A stretch of DNA of 64,000 nt. Source: Trileptium ribeirensis. Taxonomy: Eukaryota > Nematoda > Enoplea > Enoplida > Thoracostomopsidae. Position 1 is the stretch's first letter. Every line of letters starts with the position of its first letter. A program made the translations under genes and the position numbers. The DNA lies in NCBI GenBank assembly GCA_030248225.1, contig JASANE010012389.1:27422-91421 (forward strand), given 5' to 3'. The notes under the pieces were generated by a model. That model did no database searches. It worked only from the letters and a program-made list of their open reading frames with translations, and was not told where the DNA came from. Positions 50,340 through 61,736 of this stretch are shown here, one piece after another.

Positions 50340-50400
50340 GTTCGACACCGTAAACAATAAAATGTAGTATCTAAGGGTGTGTCGTATACCCTAGGAATTA
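50340..50400 (+). repeat. Fragment related to the Harbinger-like MITE interior
   Basis: GTTCGACACCGTAAACAATAAAATGTAGTATCTAAGGGTGTGTCG-like sequence resembles the 57328-57400 interior of copy B (GTAGCTAAGGGTGTG, ACACTGCAAATAAAA). No ends found. Confidence 0.45.
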
Positions 50401-50669
50401 ATGGCGCTCCTTCGTTTGGGAGGGTGACTCAGAAAATGATGGAATCAACAATTATTCTTCTTCAGTGACCATATTGGACCCAAATAAGCGCAAAACCAAA
50501 AAAAAATTTCTCCACTTCCAGCCCCCCGCAGGGTGCGCATACCCACACCCCTAAGTGCGTGGATTGGCACCCAAAAACTTTTTTTCTCCGATTTCCATTT
50601 AAGTCGGCCCCGACCTATTTTCGAGGTCGTACATTTCAAATATAACGTTAGTTTTATCATCCGGCCATC

Positions 50670-50800
50670 CACTCAGCCTAAGCCTAAGCCTCAGCCTAAC
50701 CCTAAGCCCCAGCCTAAGCCTAAGCCTCAGCCTCAGCCTAAGCCTAAACCTAAGCTAAGTCGGGGGGCTGCCGCCCCCTGAACCCCCGCTACTAACCCGC
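50670..50800 (-). repeat. GC core plus degenerate TTAGGC hexamer array
   Basis: On the - strand GGGGGTTCAGGGGGCGGCAG-CCCCCCGAC is followed by about 14 hexamers, mostly TTAGGC with variants TGAGGC, TGGGGC and TTAGGG. The core matches the 34805 copy, which also runs into TTAGGC-like words. Confidence 0.75.
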
Positions 50801-51052
50801 TGCGCTGGCCAAAGTCACAGAGCCCCTCCAGGCATGGCCACGGTGCCTCCCCGTCTGGGTCTGGCGGTACCGTTGTCCTGATATTAAACACAAACATATT
50901 AACCTTTGAGGTAAAGACCTGCAATCTTCGCAGTTCCACCTCCATTTCTGTAGTTCTCGATTGCACTTTCAGTATTCTTAAGTTTAACTTAAGGCTTTTA
51001 TATCCATCTTATTCTTTGGTCATATTGTTTCAGAAATCATTACGTACGTAAC

Positions 51053-51590
51053 ATGCATGGAGGTATACCTTCCAACACTCGTTACACCATTATTCCGCCT
51101 GATCAAATCATTCCCCGTCAAAATATACAACATCTTACCATTAAATATAACACCATTGTACGCCGAACAATAGACTATGACCAAACACTATCTTTACTAA
51201 CAGAACTGAGGCTAATTGCTAATACTAAGACGTGCGTCTGCGGCTAACCCTGCCATCTATCTCCCGGCAATGACGTCGTACGATTCAAACAATAATGCCA
51301 CTCATCATACATCACGTCCACCCCGGCACCAAGATACTCACCGATAGCTTCACAACATACATCTACGGCATGCGCAACCTGCCTCGGCCGTGCCCCTACA
51401 ACCACGCTTTGGTCAATCACAAAAACCGCGAATTCGTTAACCCACAAGACCCAACCACCCGCACTCAGAACATCGGCTGCCTCTGGGGCCGCATCAAACA
51501 TTTTTTCGTCAACGTGCTAGCATCACCTCCGAACCGTTCCCTCGCTATCTGTACGAATCCATGTGGCGTCAGCGTATAAGGAGCGTTCTT
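51053..51590 (+). pseudogene. Merlin-type (IS1595/ISXO2-like) transposase remnant
   Basis: DDE transposase of eukaryotic Merlin elements, decayed. The N-terminal part has LRLIANTKTCVCG then, after a TAA, PCHLSPGNDVVRF: a zinc-ribbon-like start. The C-terminal core reads VHPGTKILTDSFTTY, HALVNHKNREFVNP and TRTQNIGCLWGRIK, the pattern of the ISXO2-like domain; the Glu expected in TQxIExxW is Gly. After a one-base shift the frame continues PRYLYESMWRQRIRS, the family's C-terminal YxxExMWR block. The middle, with the first catalytic Asp, appears missing. In-frame TAA codons near 51244 and 51292, an internal deletion and a frameshift make it inactive. Confidence 0.8.
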
Positions 51591-51760
51591 TGATCAGTTA
51601 TACGACATGTATCATTTCTAAGGTAAGCAAATCACATTTTTCTACTACTTATTTAATACTGACATTATATCTGACACCAATGACGGCAAATTTTGTAACT
51701 ATCTTGTATTTTAAGAAAATTAACACTGCAGTTACATTTTCCAGCATATTATCTCATTAA

Positions 51761-53119
51761 CTAAACGCGCAATCTTTTTTCAATAACCCCGCCAGAAAGC
51801 CTGCCATTTTTATATAACATATGAAAAAATTGGCCAAATCGGGCAATCCGTTCGTGAGATATGTTCAAAAATGTAAAAAATTTCCATTTTTCCCACAATT
51901 ACTTTTTTCTACCCCTTAATTTTACGGATTCACAATGAACCCCACAGCCATCAGAGAGCTTCGGGACTAACTTCATTCGGAAGGGAGTAAAAGATAGGTC
52001 TATGGGTGGTAGGGTGTTGACAAATTTAAGCGCAGCTTTAGGCGTTTTAACGCCAAAAATTCAAGTTATTGCCCATTTTGAATCCACCTAACTTCAACAA
52101 ATCAAAAAAATATTTGCTGAAGTCCATTAATTTACTCAAAACTCAGGCAGAAGCAGAATTACTAATAGTAACTATATATTAACTGGGGTTTAATCAAACG
52201 GTTATGAGCAGAATTCTTAGTTATATATAATCACTTACATGTATAGCCAAAACAGCACAAAGAATAAGCAAAACTTTACACTGCATTTTGCTGTAAATAT
52301 TTAGCAAATAGTTTAGTACAAGTCAACCAACCAAACGATGTGAAGAGAACGTGCAAAACTAAATGAAATATACCTTTTGCTACTACAGCAGTTTCGAGTA
52401 AATTCAAGCGCTTTTTATATATTTCGTCCTAAATTTAACACTGTCTCGCACAGTACTGAGCGTTTAAAGTTTGGTACTTCTCTAAAGTTTACGCGTCAAG
52501 AAATATTTATATTCGTTCGTGGGTGGCGTATAATTGGCCGGATAAAAATTATATGGTTTGAAAAGTTAAAAACATGTCTTCATGATGCATCGTAACCAAA
52601 TTATAATAGCTCTAAATTTAAAGTCAATGTTGTTATATAATAACTTACAGTTTGTACGTCATCTATTTCTATCATAGCAATTTGTTTTTGAGCAGTTAAA
52701 AATGTAACTACATGTTTAGTAAATAACACAACCATCTATGGAACCGGAAATAATGCTTAAACGGCAGACTTTCGCAGTAAATAGAGTTATATCAATTACT
52801 GCCTAAATTTATGTTATACAATGACGTAGTGATATATATAGTGTGCTTTCAAAACTGATTTCACACAATTCGAATAATGATGTTCGCTGGTTTTCAGGTG
52901 AAACTTAGCTGCAAGTATTCATCGGTGTCCAAAGTCGAGATGCCTTCTAGTATCGTACGAGTTTATAAAGATGCAATATTGTAATGACGATATCTTGCTG
53001 TCTTGAAGGGTAGATAAACATATGATTTACTCACTTTGAACGTGTCGTCTCGCGTTTCCTGGTTCCATCACACATGATCTCATGTTAGTAGAAATAGCCA
53101 AACAAAATTATATGTTAAA
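51761..53119. other. Nothing recognised
   Basis: AT-rich DNA after the Merlin remnant. Frame 52377-52595 has no recognisable motif or splice context. Confidence 0.4.
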
Positions 53120-53992
53120 TGCAGCGTCAAAGTTGTAAATTGCCCATCAGGTGGAAGTTTTTCTTATATAATCACGACAATACCATGGTGTACGGTAGTC
53201 AGCACCTACTATGTATCATAAACGAAAGTATAACGAATATCGTGTGCAATATAGTACGGTGTCGTCGACAACACCATATATTTTAAAAGTTTTGGCAAGG
53301 CGGGAACATTTTAGTATAAAAAAAATTCAAATTACGTATCATGTTCAGAGCCGTAAATCTCTAGATTTCTTAAAGGTCTAGGATCAATATTTCCGTTAGA
53401 GTATGTTGGATAGATGTTTATAGGGGGGAGGGTTACCTTTCTGATGGCCAGACCAACTCCTTCCTTGAAGTCACATTTACCCAAGCCCCGCGCCAAAGGC
53501 TAGCTAAACATTTAAAACTGTCAGCACAGTTTGGGAAAATTTTGGCAAAAATTTCCACAAATTAGCAGAAATCGGACAAAATTAGCCTAGTGTGGGAATA
53601 TGGGGCACTGTATTAGCAAAACTTTAATGGTTCTAGGCCTTCCGCCAAATTTTTTGGGGTGGTTCACTCCTCAAACACCAGTTTTACATGTCACTAAGCA
53701 TGCTTATGCTATATATCCGATACATCCTGTAGTTAGTAGTGTTCCCTGAGGTTTCCTAAAAATCTTGCTCTGTATTGTACTGCTATAACGCGAAAATAAC
53801 CTTTCCTGAAATCTAAACGAAATTTGTGTAGGTCTACACGTCATACGAAAAAGTTGCTGGTGTCCTGGACACCGTATAAAATAATTTTTAAAATGGTGAT
53901 GGTGTACTGTGCGCCGTATGGTTGACGGTGTTAAGCAGGCTGCACATGGACAAAACTTCCACAGGTAGGGCGGTAAATAGTGTAAATGTGCA
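53120..53992. mobile_element. Harbinger-like MITE (copy-D type) interrupted by another repeat
   Basis: Left half 53120 to about 53295 (TGCAGCG, GTGGAAGTTTT, CACCATATA) and right half from about 53850 (GGTGATGGTGTACTGT, GGTGTTAAGCAGGCTG, GGACAAAACTTCCACA) match the two halves of copy D at 62270-62760. The sequence between them contains the repeat shared with 2530-2890. The ends are eroded. Confidence 0.65.
53365..53695 (+). repeat. Interspersed repeat, copy 2 (partner at 2530-2890)
   Basis: Same orientation and block order as the first copy, including CAGCACAGTTTGGGAAAATT and GTATTAGCAAAACTTT. It sits inside the split MITE, so it is the younger insertion. Confidence 0.75.
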
Positions 53993-54031
53993 TAAATATT
54001 AACACTTTTAGGTGCATATTTAGTTTTTTAG

Positions 54032-54222
54032 TCGAGATAAAACTAATATCCAAATTTTCTGTGGAGGAAACCATAGAAAATAAGCTAAAAAATGAGGCAA
54101 ATAACGAATTACCCGGTACGCGACATGCCGGCCAGAGCAGAATGTGTCCCACTCCTATTTATACAGACGTTCAACAGGCCGCTCAAGCGGCTCAGAACTG
54201 TATCTCATACAAGCTAAACTAG
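54032..54222 (+). CDS. Candidate 3' terminal exon, unrecognised
   Basis: After the acceptor-like TAGTTTTTTAG an open frame reads EIKLISKFSVEETIENKLKN, continues with ELPGTRHAGQSRMCPTPIYT and ends QQAAQAAQNCISYKLN before TAG. The composition is more protein-like than the surrounding frames, but no upstream exon with the required phase 1 was found and no family is recognised. It may be chance. Confidence 0.22.
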
Positions 54223-54289
54223 CACGTGTAAAATGGATCCATCGTGGTTTCATCTAATAGTTGTCATTAAATACCTAGGATTTGTGTTA

Positions 54290-54890
54290 GATATGCCATC
54301 GTGAAACCTCTGCATCTCATGAACATAACCGAACAAATGAAGACAGAGATTATTCTGGAAATCTGGTTCATCGATCCTAAACCCGTTTAAAACCACCAAA
54401 ACGGCATGCGACATTCGTGTATTCATGCTGAACTCTAGATAACCAAACTATCGTATATCATGTACCAAAACCTAATATATAAGCATTCTTTGTGACCTGC
54501 ACGTAATACATAATCATACCATTGAAGACACATTTATATATTCTGGAAGTGTCTGTCGGTTCACCAACCCTAAACATAGTGATAACCTTGAAAATGGTAT
54601 GAAATATTTGCAGGCGCTGGACTCTAGGCAACTAAACCATCGTATTCACCGTATCGAAAAACCTTACATACATATAGACCACAATTGATGTCCCACCAGC
54701 AACAACCAAACAAATGAATACTGACTACTCTTTTGGAAATTAGGTTCATCAACCCTAAAACCTTTGACACTTTTAAAAGGTATAATATAGTCAAGTTGAA
54801 CTCTATTATATACAACAAAACTATTGTATTCAGCGTGCTTGATAAATGAATAGACACTCGTTTAATGGCACAAAAACACGCCATAATATA
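54290..54890 (+). repeat. Decayed tandem satellite, ~190-base period, three units
   Basis: GGTTCATCGATCCTAAAC, GGTTCACCAACCCTAAAC and GGTTCATCAACCCTAAA start at 54365, 54558 and 54743. Each unit then has a GAACTCTA/GGACTCTAG-ACCAAAC/AACTAAACC-TATCGTAT stretch about 80-100 bases on. Confidence 0.75.
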
Positions 54891-54899
54891 CCATATCAA

Positions 54900-56279
54900 A
54901 AATTGATATTTCTGGTAGAGGGTCGACAGACCATTAGAACCACTAGAAATTTTTTAGCTATGTGCAGTAAAAGGAGGAACGTAATCTATCAAAAAGTGTT
55001 CAAATAACAATTACCAACAAGTCATGTCGATGTCAACAACGTCCAAATAAAGGATCCGATAATTTGTTTTTGAATGAACTCTATCCCCTGAACGCAAATA
55101 GCGTTCTATAATCTTGGAGTGATTTTCAGAGAACAATCATGTCATTAAAAAATTTAAACTAAGAAATTACGCGTGAGCTATTGCGATAACTACAGCTATT
55201 GCGATAATGAATCTATCTTGTAGTTATCGAATACCAGATGCAGCTGTAGCTTTCAATCCTACAATATCAAATGAGTCTCACTTGTGGCCAAGTTTCGTTT
55301 GGAGTATCGGCGTAGCTTGGACATAGCCAAACGCAATAAGGGGCACAACTGAAAGCCTATTTCCCTGCTATAAAATATAATAATAAGTTATCCTTCTTTT
55401 CTATAAAGCTGTGGATTTGATACAAATATTGCGAGTTTTGCCAAATTTAACAGTAGCTCAAGATAGCAAAATATTGCCAAATACTCAGCATTACCATTTT
55501 GTATGTGCTAAATGTTTCGCTGGTATCGCTGGGTGTACAATATTTTTCACAGCCCATTTGCTCTCAAAAACCACGTGATTACTACATTTGAAGCGGGATA
55601 CAACGGCGTGTGCCTAGTCTGAAATGGTGGCGGTTGAATTCATCCCCCACGGAAACACCATTTCGCTAATACCGCTATACGTATAGCCACACAGCTATTG
55701 TGCAAATTGAAACACTATCTGCTACGTCAATATAAATGATGTAATCATACTTACCTATGCCCGGCGAAAATTTTAGCAAAATCTGTGGCACCATTGTCAA
55801 AGCACCTATACTGAACAATATATATTTTGTCTGGTTTGGATAATTGTTGGTTAAAATAGTGGTATGGTGTCTCAAAAACGTGAGTTGCTAACGCTTGATA
55901 AGTTGCTTCATTGATTTTTACGTTTTTGGTGAAAAGAGTTATTTACACATTATTATTATATGACTATTCTTAGAATTACTTTGTTTTAATCAAACTGCAT
56001 TTTTTCATGACAACGTGGTACATATACATGTATGCCAGTGTGTGTACTTTGGTCGAAAACGTGTTATGCTTACTGATTATATTACGCATTACCTGTAAAC
56101 TCATGACTGAGCTTTTCGTAACAGGTAAAATAGCACTACCAGAAACAATAGTTACTTATTTTACGTTAGGTTACACTGACACATTTTCTAGTCTTAGCTT
56201 TAAGAAAAAACAGCTATACTGTGGAACTAGTGCTGAGGCGAAAAGCTGAGAAGAAAGTTTGATTTTTTCGCTGTTTTAC
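54900..56279. other. Nothing recognised apart from an 18-base duplication
   Basis: AGCTATTGCGATAACTAC is tandemly repeated at 55176-55208. Otherwise AT-rich without coding or element signatures; frames at 55675 and 56007 have no motif. Confidence 0.4.
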
Positions 56280-56284
56280 TAATA

Positions 56285-56425
56285 TTGTTATATAGTAACG
56301 AAACGGACCGGACCTGGCGTAGTAATTTCACCAACCGGCCGGGCCTTTGTCTCGGAGAGAACGAGTCGAGCCCATCCGCCTAGACAAACGGGCCGGGCCT
56401 TGAAATCCAGGCCCGTTCTCAACTC
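56285..56425 (+). repeat. GGGCCGGGCC repeat, copy 2
   Basis: Contains CCGGCCGGGCCTTTG and GGGCCGGGCCTTG with AGGCCCGTT at its end; inverted relative to 49130-49290. Directly abuts the minisatellite. Confidence 0.45.
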
Positions 56426-56434
56426 TAAAAGGTA

Positions 56435-56800
56435 CATAGTTGCTGCAGCAGTTTTTTTTCAAAAGTAACACAGTTTAGGTAGCAGTTTTCAAGAAGCGAC
56501 ACAGTTTCTGCAGCTGATTTTTCCAAAAAGTTGACACAGTTTCGGGTGCAGTTTTCCAAAAGTGATACATTTTTGAATTTTTTGTAAAGGTAACGCAATT
56601 TCTGTAGTAGTTTAAAAGTGATACAGTTTTTGTAGCGGTTTTTATAAAATTGGCACAGTTTCTGTAGCAGTTTTTTTCCAAAAGTTGCACAGATTCGCTA
56701 AACGTTTTGAAGAAGTGACACAGTTTCTGTAGCAGATTTTCCAAAAGTAACAATCTTTCTGCAGCAGTTTTTAAAAAAGTGACATTTTTCAAAATAATTT
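56435..56800. repeat. Minisatellite, ~36-base unit, about ten copies
   Basis: The unit is close to ACACAGTTTCTGTAGCAG followed by TTTTTCCAAAAGTG, with length variation. It accounts entirely for the 125-codon frame on the - strand (repeated LLQKLCHF/KTATE-like peptides), which is therefore not annotated as a gene. Confidence 0.9.
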
Positions 56801-56998
56801 TCCATGACGACACACAAATCTCTGTGAACGGTGCATTAGTAAATATATACACGTCCGCTTAGAAATAGTCCAATGAATGAAGTTTAGCCTAACACTTAGA
56901 TGTAATCTAAAGGCTTACTCTTGGTAAATACATAGTCTAAGGCTTGGTCTAAAGCACTCGGCTTACTCCAAGCTCTAGCCTTTAACTCATAAGCTTAT

Positions 56999-57493
56999 GC
57001 GGCGTTCACGTTATAATGTCCCCAACGTTTGGAACCTATGTACACCACACAGTGTCAGGCACACTGTTGACAGCAGGGTGTCTTAGACACCCCCATGTTT
57101 TTATAAATTTTTTCATAGGCAGATAGTTAGGGGTATTGCCACTTTGCGGCAGTGCCAAGCACACCGTGCCTGCTTGTAGTTTTATAGACAGTGTGCGGCA
57201 TTCATAAGTGTTCATATGGCCTAGACACAAATATCTAGCATTTTAGAAAAATTACACAACACAGTTGACTAATAAACCGCATTATCTACGAACGGTGTCA
57301 GTTACAGTTAATTCGCGCCAAATTGGTAGCTAAGGGTGTGTATGACACTGCAAATAAAAATATGGTAGCTAGGGGTGCGTAGTACACCCTCGGCGATTGA
57401 TTTACAGTATGGGTGTCACCCTGTCTATACAGTAGTGTCGCGACTACAGGGGAACAAAAGTTCCAAACAGCAGGGAATAACGTGAACGTCGCA
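56999..57493. mobile_element. Harbinger-like MITE, copy B
   Basis: 495 bases, TTA on both sides. Ends TGCGGCGTTCACGTTATAAT and, inverted, TGCGACGTTCACGTTAT. The left-half interior (CCCCAACGTTTGGAACCTATG) is the inverse of copy A's right half, so the two are inserted in opposite orientation. Confidence 0.88.
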
Positions 57494-57654
57494 TTACGCT
57501 AGGTAAAGCTTAGTGTTATCTTGTCGGACTTAGGCTCAGTTAAACGGATAGATCTAATTTATCCTATAGGCTATGACTATACCTAGGCTATTAGATTAAG
57601 GACCATATTTTAACATTAATCTTAGTCTAGGCCTAAACTGTACATGCTCACAAG

Positions 57655-57905
57655 GAGGGAAAAGGGGATTATCCCCAGAGGCTCTGATCCGACTTTCGAA
57701 AATTAGCAAAAAATGGGCAAAATTGACAAAACTTGGTGGAAAATTGGCTATAATCGGAGAAAATTAAGAAAATCTTTAGTCCTAAGAAATTTCGAAAATT
57801 TATGGCTCCCAATGACTCCCACGCCAACCGGCTGATTCCCTGCTGGAAAGAATCTCTCTCCCCCTAAGAACCCGCCATCCCCTCGACAATTCGGGCCTCG
57901 CCAAT
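57655..57905 (+). repeat. GC/AT-word repeat
   Basis: GGAAAAGGGGATTATCCCCAG, spaced AAAATT-GCAAAA words, TTTCGAAAATTTATGG, then CCAACCGGCTGATTCCCTGC. Related to 36470-36670 and 39600-39900. Confidence 0.5.
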
Positions 57906-57909
57906 GCAT

Positions 57910-60640
57910 GGCCTAACCGCTCAGACATAGTCTACTATGGCTTGGATGTTGTGTAAACCTTAGGCTACACCAAACTTTTAACCTAAATCCAATCACTAGA
58001 TAAGGCTAAGCCTAAGCCGTATACCAGAAGACAAAGAATTAAATTCACAATTTCCGTGGATTTCAGTTTTGGCGTTCCTAAATTCTTACCCTCCACCGAT
58101 TACTATTTTTGTAGTTTTCACAGATACCCATGTTCCCCACTTTCTAAATTATATTTATGTACCACATTTGCCAAATTCCAAAGTTTTCCAAGTTTAATCG
58201 GGTTGCGTTAATTTTCCCATTTCCCGTGAAAAATTCAGAAATTGAAAATTTATACGTTCCATCGAGAACACCGGAGGTCCCTCAGGGTTACTATGTCCAA
58301 CTTTACTGACTTTGTTACTGTAAATAGTACGTGTATGATTTGAAGTTTGTTTTACTTCGTAGTGATTAATAGTGTAATTTATATATTAGTGTCCCTTCAA
58401 GATTGAATGCAAAATAAATGCCTCAACTTGCATATATGTACAATAACGGGGCGTGGCTGCATGGTGCAACTCCCAAACACCATGCCCATACGACCCCGTT
58501 ACCATAACCTCAAGAATGGACCCATTTTTCGGCGAATTTGTCCAATTTGTCTCATTTCTTTGTCAGACCCAAGAAGATTAGCAGGCTGCAGGCGTGCTTC
58601 ATGAGGTGTGTTTGGACCCAGCTCGATTGATTGGGCACGTGACTAGTATCTGGTATGATTGCTGAGATCCCCAGGGACGCGAACTGACAACTGCTCACAT
58701 GCCATAATAGAATGCCGCTATTCCCTATTTCTAACTCACACGAAAGTTGTTTGACTGTTTAAATTCTGAACAGATGTCGAGAGTGCAAATAATGTGTAAT
58801 TGATGGTATTGTGTAAATTTTGACTGGATCTAGGCCCCTGAGACTCAAATTCCCTTGGCCAACAGTTGACCCCACAGGGTTTTGGCGTGTCCTGATAGTT
58901 TAAAGTCGGACGTATTATTCTGTAAACTAAATTGGGTTGCATAATTTTACTGATTAGTTTTGGTAATAATTTTGTGACAGGTTCAGCGTTTCATATTTCG
59001 GAAAGCCGCTGTAATTTTCGTGGACTTTCCCTCCCGTGACATTTGTATTTTTCTTGTGGTTAAAACGGGCAAAGATACCCGGCAAGGCTTGGTATCTTGT
59101 CAGACTACGCCTGGGAATGAGATAGTATGGGCATCGACTTGATTACCATGGGAATTCCCATCCCATGATGCGATTTTTTTCGCATCATAGATTTGACGAT
59201 TGTTTAACATCCAACAAAAACGGTCACGTCTCGACATAAATATATTCAAATTCTAAAAATTGCCGCTAACACATAACTTTTTTGTTGTAATATGTTCACC
59301 TAGGTAGTTTTGTAATCTGTCAAAATTCATGGTCTACGGTGAATCAACGTTCACTATCGAACCGGTTGTTCGAAGTTTTGAACACTGGCCCAGTATCCCT
59401 ATCGCCATAGGGGCCCGCCCGATAGCTATGATAGCCACGAGCCCCATTGCTGCTGCTAGATAGTAACCGTACTCGTACTGTAATTTCCAGCGAGCAACAG
59501 GGCTGCTAGACATAAGTATCGTGCAGCAGAATTGGAGCCGCGATTCTAACCTGCCTCGTGACGTTCACAAATGCACAAGATACAAATTGATTTCTTCTTC
59601 GAGACACACTTGTCTCTCGATATACTCAACCTGTTTGTTGCAGCCTAACTCGTGAGAAGATACCTATCACTATCTACTCCTGTATTCATGTCCCACGGTT
59701 GGTGTGTCTCGAGATAAGCTTAGTTCTCCTAGTGGTTAAAGCCTGGACTTACGGAACTCGTGGAAATTCCCATGAAATTCTCGTGGGAATGAGATGGGAA
59801 TAGAAAAACGATTCCCATGAAAAGCCTGGATTTTGTATGCGCAAGCTGTAATGCTGTCTCATTGGGCTTGTATCCACAGGCTGGAAACCAACTTTTAGAG
59901 GTTAGGAATCCTCCGTTGGATAATTTTGACATTCCCCGTGGGCGATCAACTAACCTAAAGAAATTCTGGTGTGTTTGACATACAGCTCGGCTGCGGGCTC
60001 AAAGTGCTTCCACGGATCCTCTGAACCATTTTGTGGATTGAACATTTAGTCTTTGGTCACTTTCGATTTCTCAGTGACCAGCTTCTCTCTTATGCGCGAA
60101 AACCTAAGGTGACCCCACCAGCCATCCTATTTTGTAATTATATATACATAAAAACTGTTACGGAACGCTTTTCGGTCAGCTGAAATTCAATGCAAATCTG
60201 ATCGCCATCACAGCGCTCGCAATTATTGAAATGTAACCATTTTGCGTTCGCTAAAATTCTAGTAAAATTACCCTAATTTTTGAGAAAGAAAATTTGTCGA
60301 GTTTCGTTTAGAACGACTTTGTTCGCGAACACCCAGAGCTTAACCATAGGATCGAAATGACTGTGACGTTATTTTCACACTAAATTTCTTCGCGACCACA
60401 GAACAATCAAAATTTAAATGATTAGGCATTTAGGGAACCGAAATTCAGCAAACTGAAAACGCTGAAATTCTGTTCGAACACTCGCAATTGAATTTGATTT
60501 TGCCAATTTTCGGTTAGCGAAAAACTGAATGTACTGTGGCCCATGTCACCTTTAAGGTCCGGACTCAATTGTTATTTGCAAGTTGAACATACTATAAGTA
60601 TAAAGCTGTATTTTGCATAGTCAAGCATCGAGTTCGTTAG
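57910..60640. other. No gene recognised; possible SINE head at 59725-59770
   Basis: CCTAGTGGTTAAAGCCTGGA at 59737 is A-box-like, followed by TGGAAATTCCC; GGGAATGAGAT recurs at 59113 and 59784. The TTAGGCT/AGCCTAA words common from 56880 to 58020 are also noted. Frames here lack motifs. Confidence 0.35.
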
Positions 60641-60653
60641 TTCTTCATTGCAT

Positions 60654-60960
60654 ATTTATTCAGATTTATCCCAACGTTCGAGAACTTCAACCATTATGGT
60701 TAACTACTAATTTATTGCATTCTCGTTTTAATTTCTATATTCTTGCGATGAAAACCTATTAATGCTATCAAGCGCGGTACTATACTTATTGCTACAAGTG
60801 AGACACATACCGGTGATAGACAGTTTTAGCTTATATAATCGAAATTCGTTATTGTCGTTATTAGTAGAAGCCTTGTGTCCAAATTAAATTACCTCTCGTA
60901 CAAAAAGGGAACCTAAACATCCTATCAATGTCTATTAAAAATTTTTGACACATATAATAC
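60654..60960 (+). repeat. Direct repeat, copy 1
   Basis: CAGATTTATCCCAA-GTTC-AGAACTT, GCGTTCTCG/GCATTCTCG-TTTAA, TACTTATTGC-ACAAGT, AGCTTATATAAT and GAAATTCG recur in the same order at 61737-62035, strongly diverged. Non-coding. Confidence 0.65.
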
Positions 60961-60999
60961 GCGACGGCTAAATTCTGATTTTGCGAGGTTTAAATTAAA

Positions 61000-61110
61000 A
61001 GGTTTAAATAGCAGCGTGGCTAAGGCAATAATCTCGTACTCATACGACTCAGGTTCAACCAAGCGTTGTGGTAAATGTTTGTTCAACATTTATATGAAAC
61101 CCATATTAAT
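61000..61110 (+). repeat. tRNA-derived SINE, copy 2
   Basis: GTGGCTAAGGCAATAA (A-box region), GGTTCAACC (good B box), then AAATGTTTGTTCAACATTTAT and TTAATTCA as in the 3645 copy. Confidence 0.6.
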
Positions 61111-61176
61111 TCAGGTGGGAAGATGCTAAGGATGAGAATTACACCTGTGGGGAGTATTGATTTTGGTCGAGTGTAA

Positions 61177-61660
61177 TGCGGCGTTCTCGTTGTAGTGCCC
61201 CAAATGTTTGGAACCTATCTGCACCACATCTTGTCAGGCACACTGTCGTCAACCGGGTGTCTTGGACATCTCCATTATTTTTACAATTTTTTCAAACGTA
61301 TCTAGAGGTATTGCCACTTCTCGACTGTGTCAAGCACATCATGTCTTCTTGCAGTTTTAAAGACAGCGTGCGGCATAATATTTAATCGGTAATATTGTGT
61401 AGATACAAATATTGGGCATTTTAAAAAAACTACACAGCACAATTCCCTAATAATCCGTATTAGCAACAGGCGGTTTCGTTCCATTTAATTCACGCTAAAT
61501 TGATAGCTTGTGTGCGACAATGTAAAGAAAAACGTAGTATAGCCAAGGATTTAGCCGAATTAGAACCGTCAGCAACTGATTTACAGCATGGGTGTCACCC
61601 TGGCTGTCTATACGATAGGGGTGAAAAGTTCCAATCAGCAGATATAACGTGAACACCGCA
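61177..61660. mobile_element. Harbinger-like MITE, copy C
   Basis: 484 bases, TAA on both sides. Ends TGCGGCGTTCTCGTTGTAGT and, inverted, TGCGGTGTTCACGTTATA. Interior parallels copy B (TTTGGAACCTATCTGCACCA; GGGTGTCACCCTGGCTGTC), more diverged. It lies between the two direct repeats 60654-60960 and 61737-62035. Confidence 0.87.
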
Positions 61661-61736
61661 TAAATCCAAATAGTAATGCTGAAAAATGCTTATGAGAATC
61701 GTAGCAATTACGTAACAAAATTTTGTTACCTCTTTA

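Noticed and set aside
50670..50800. A true internal telomere or evidence that the organism is a nematode
   Set aside because: The hexamers are degenerate and short, and this array alone cannot fix the species.
56475..56852. 125-codon frame on the - strand
   Set aside because: It is entirely the translation of the ~36-base minisatellite.
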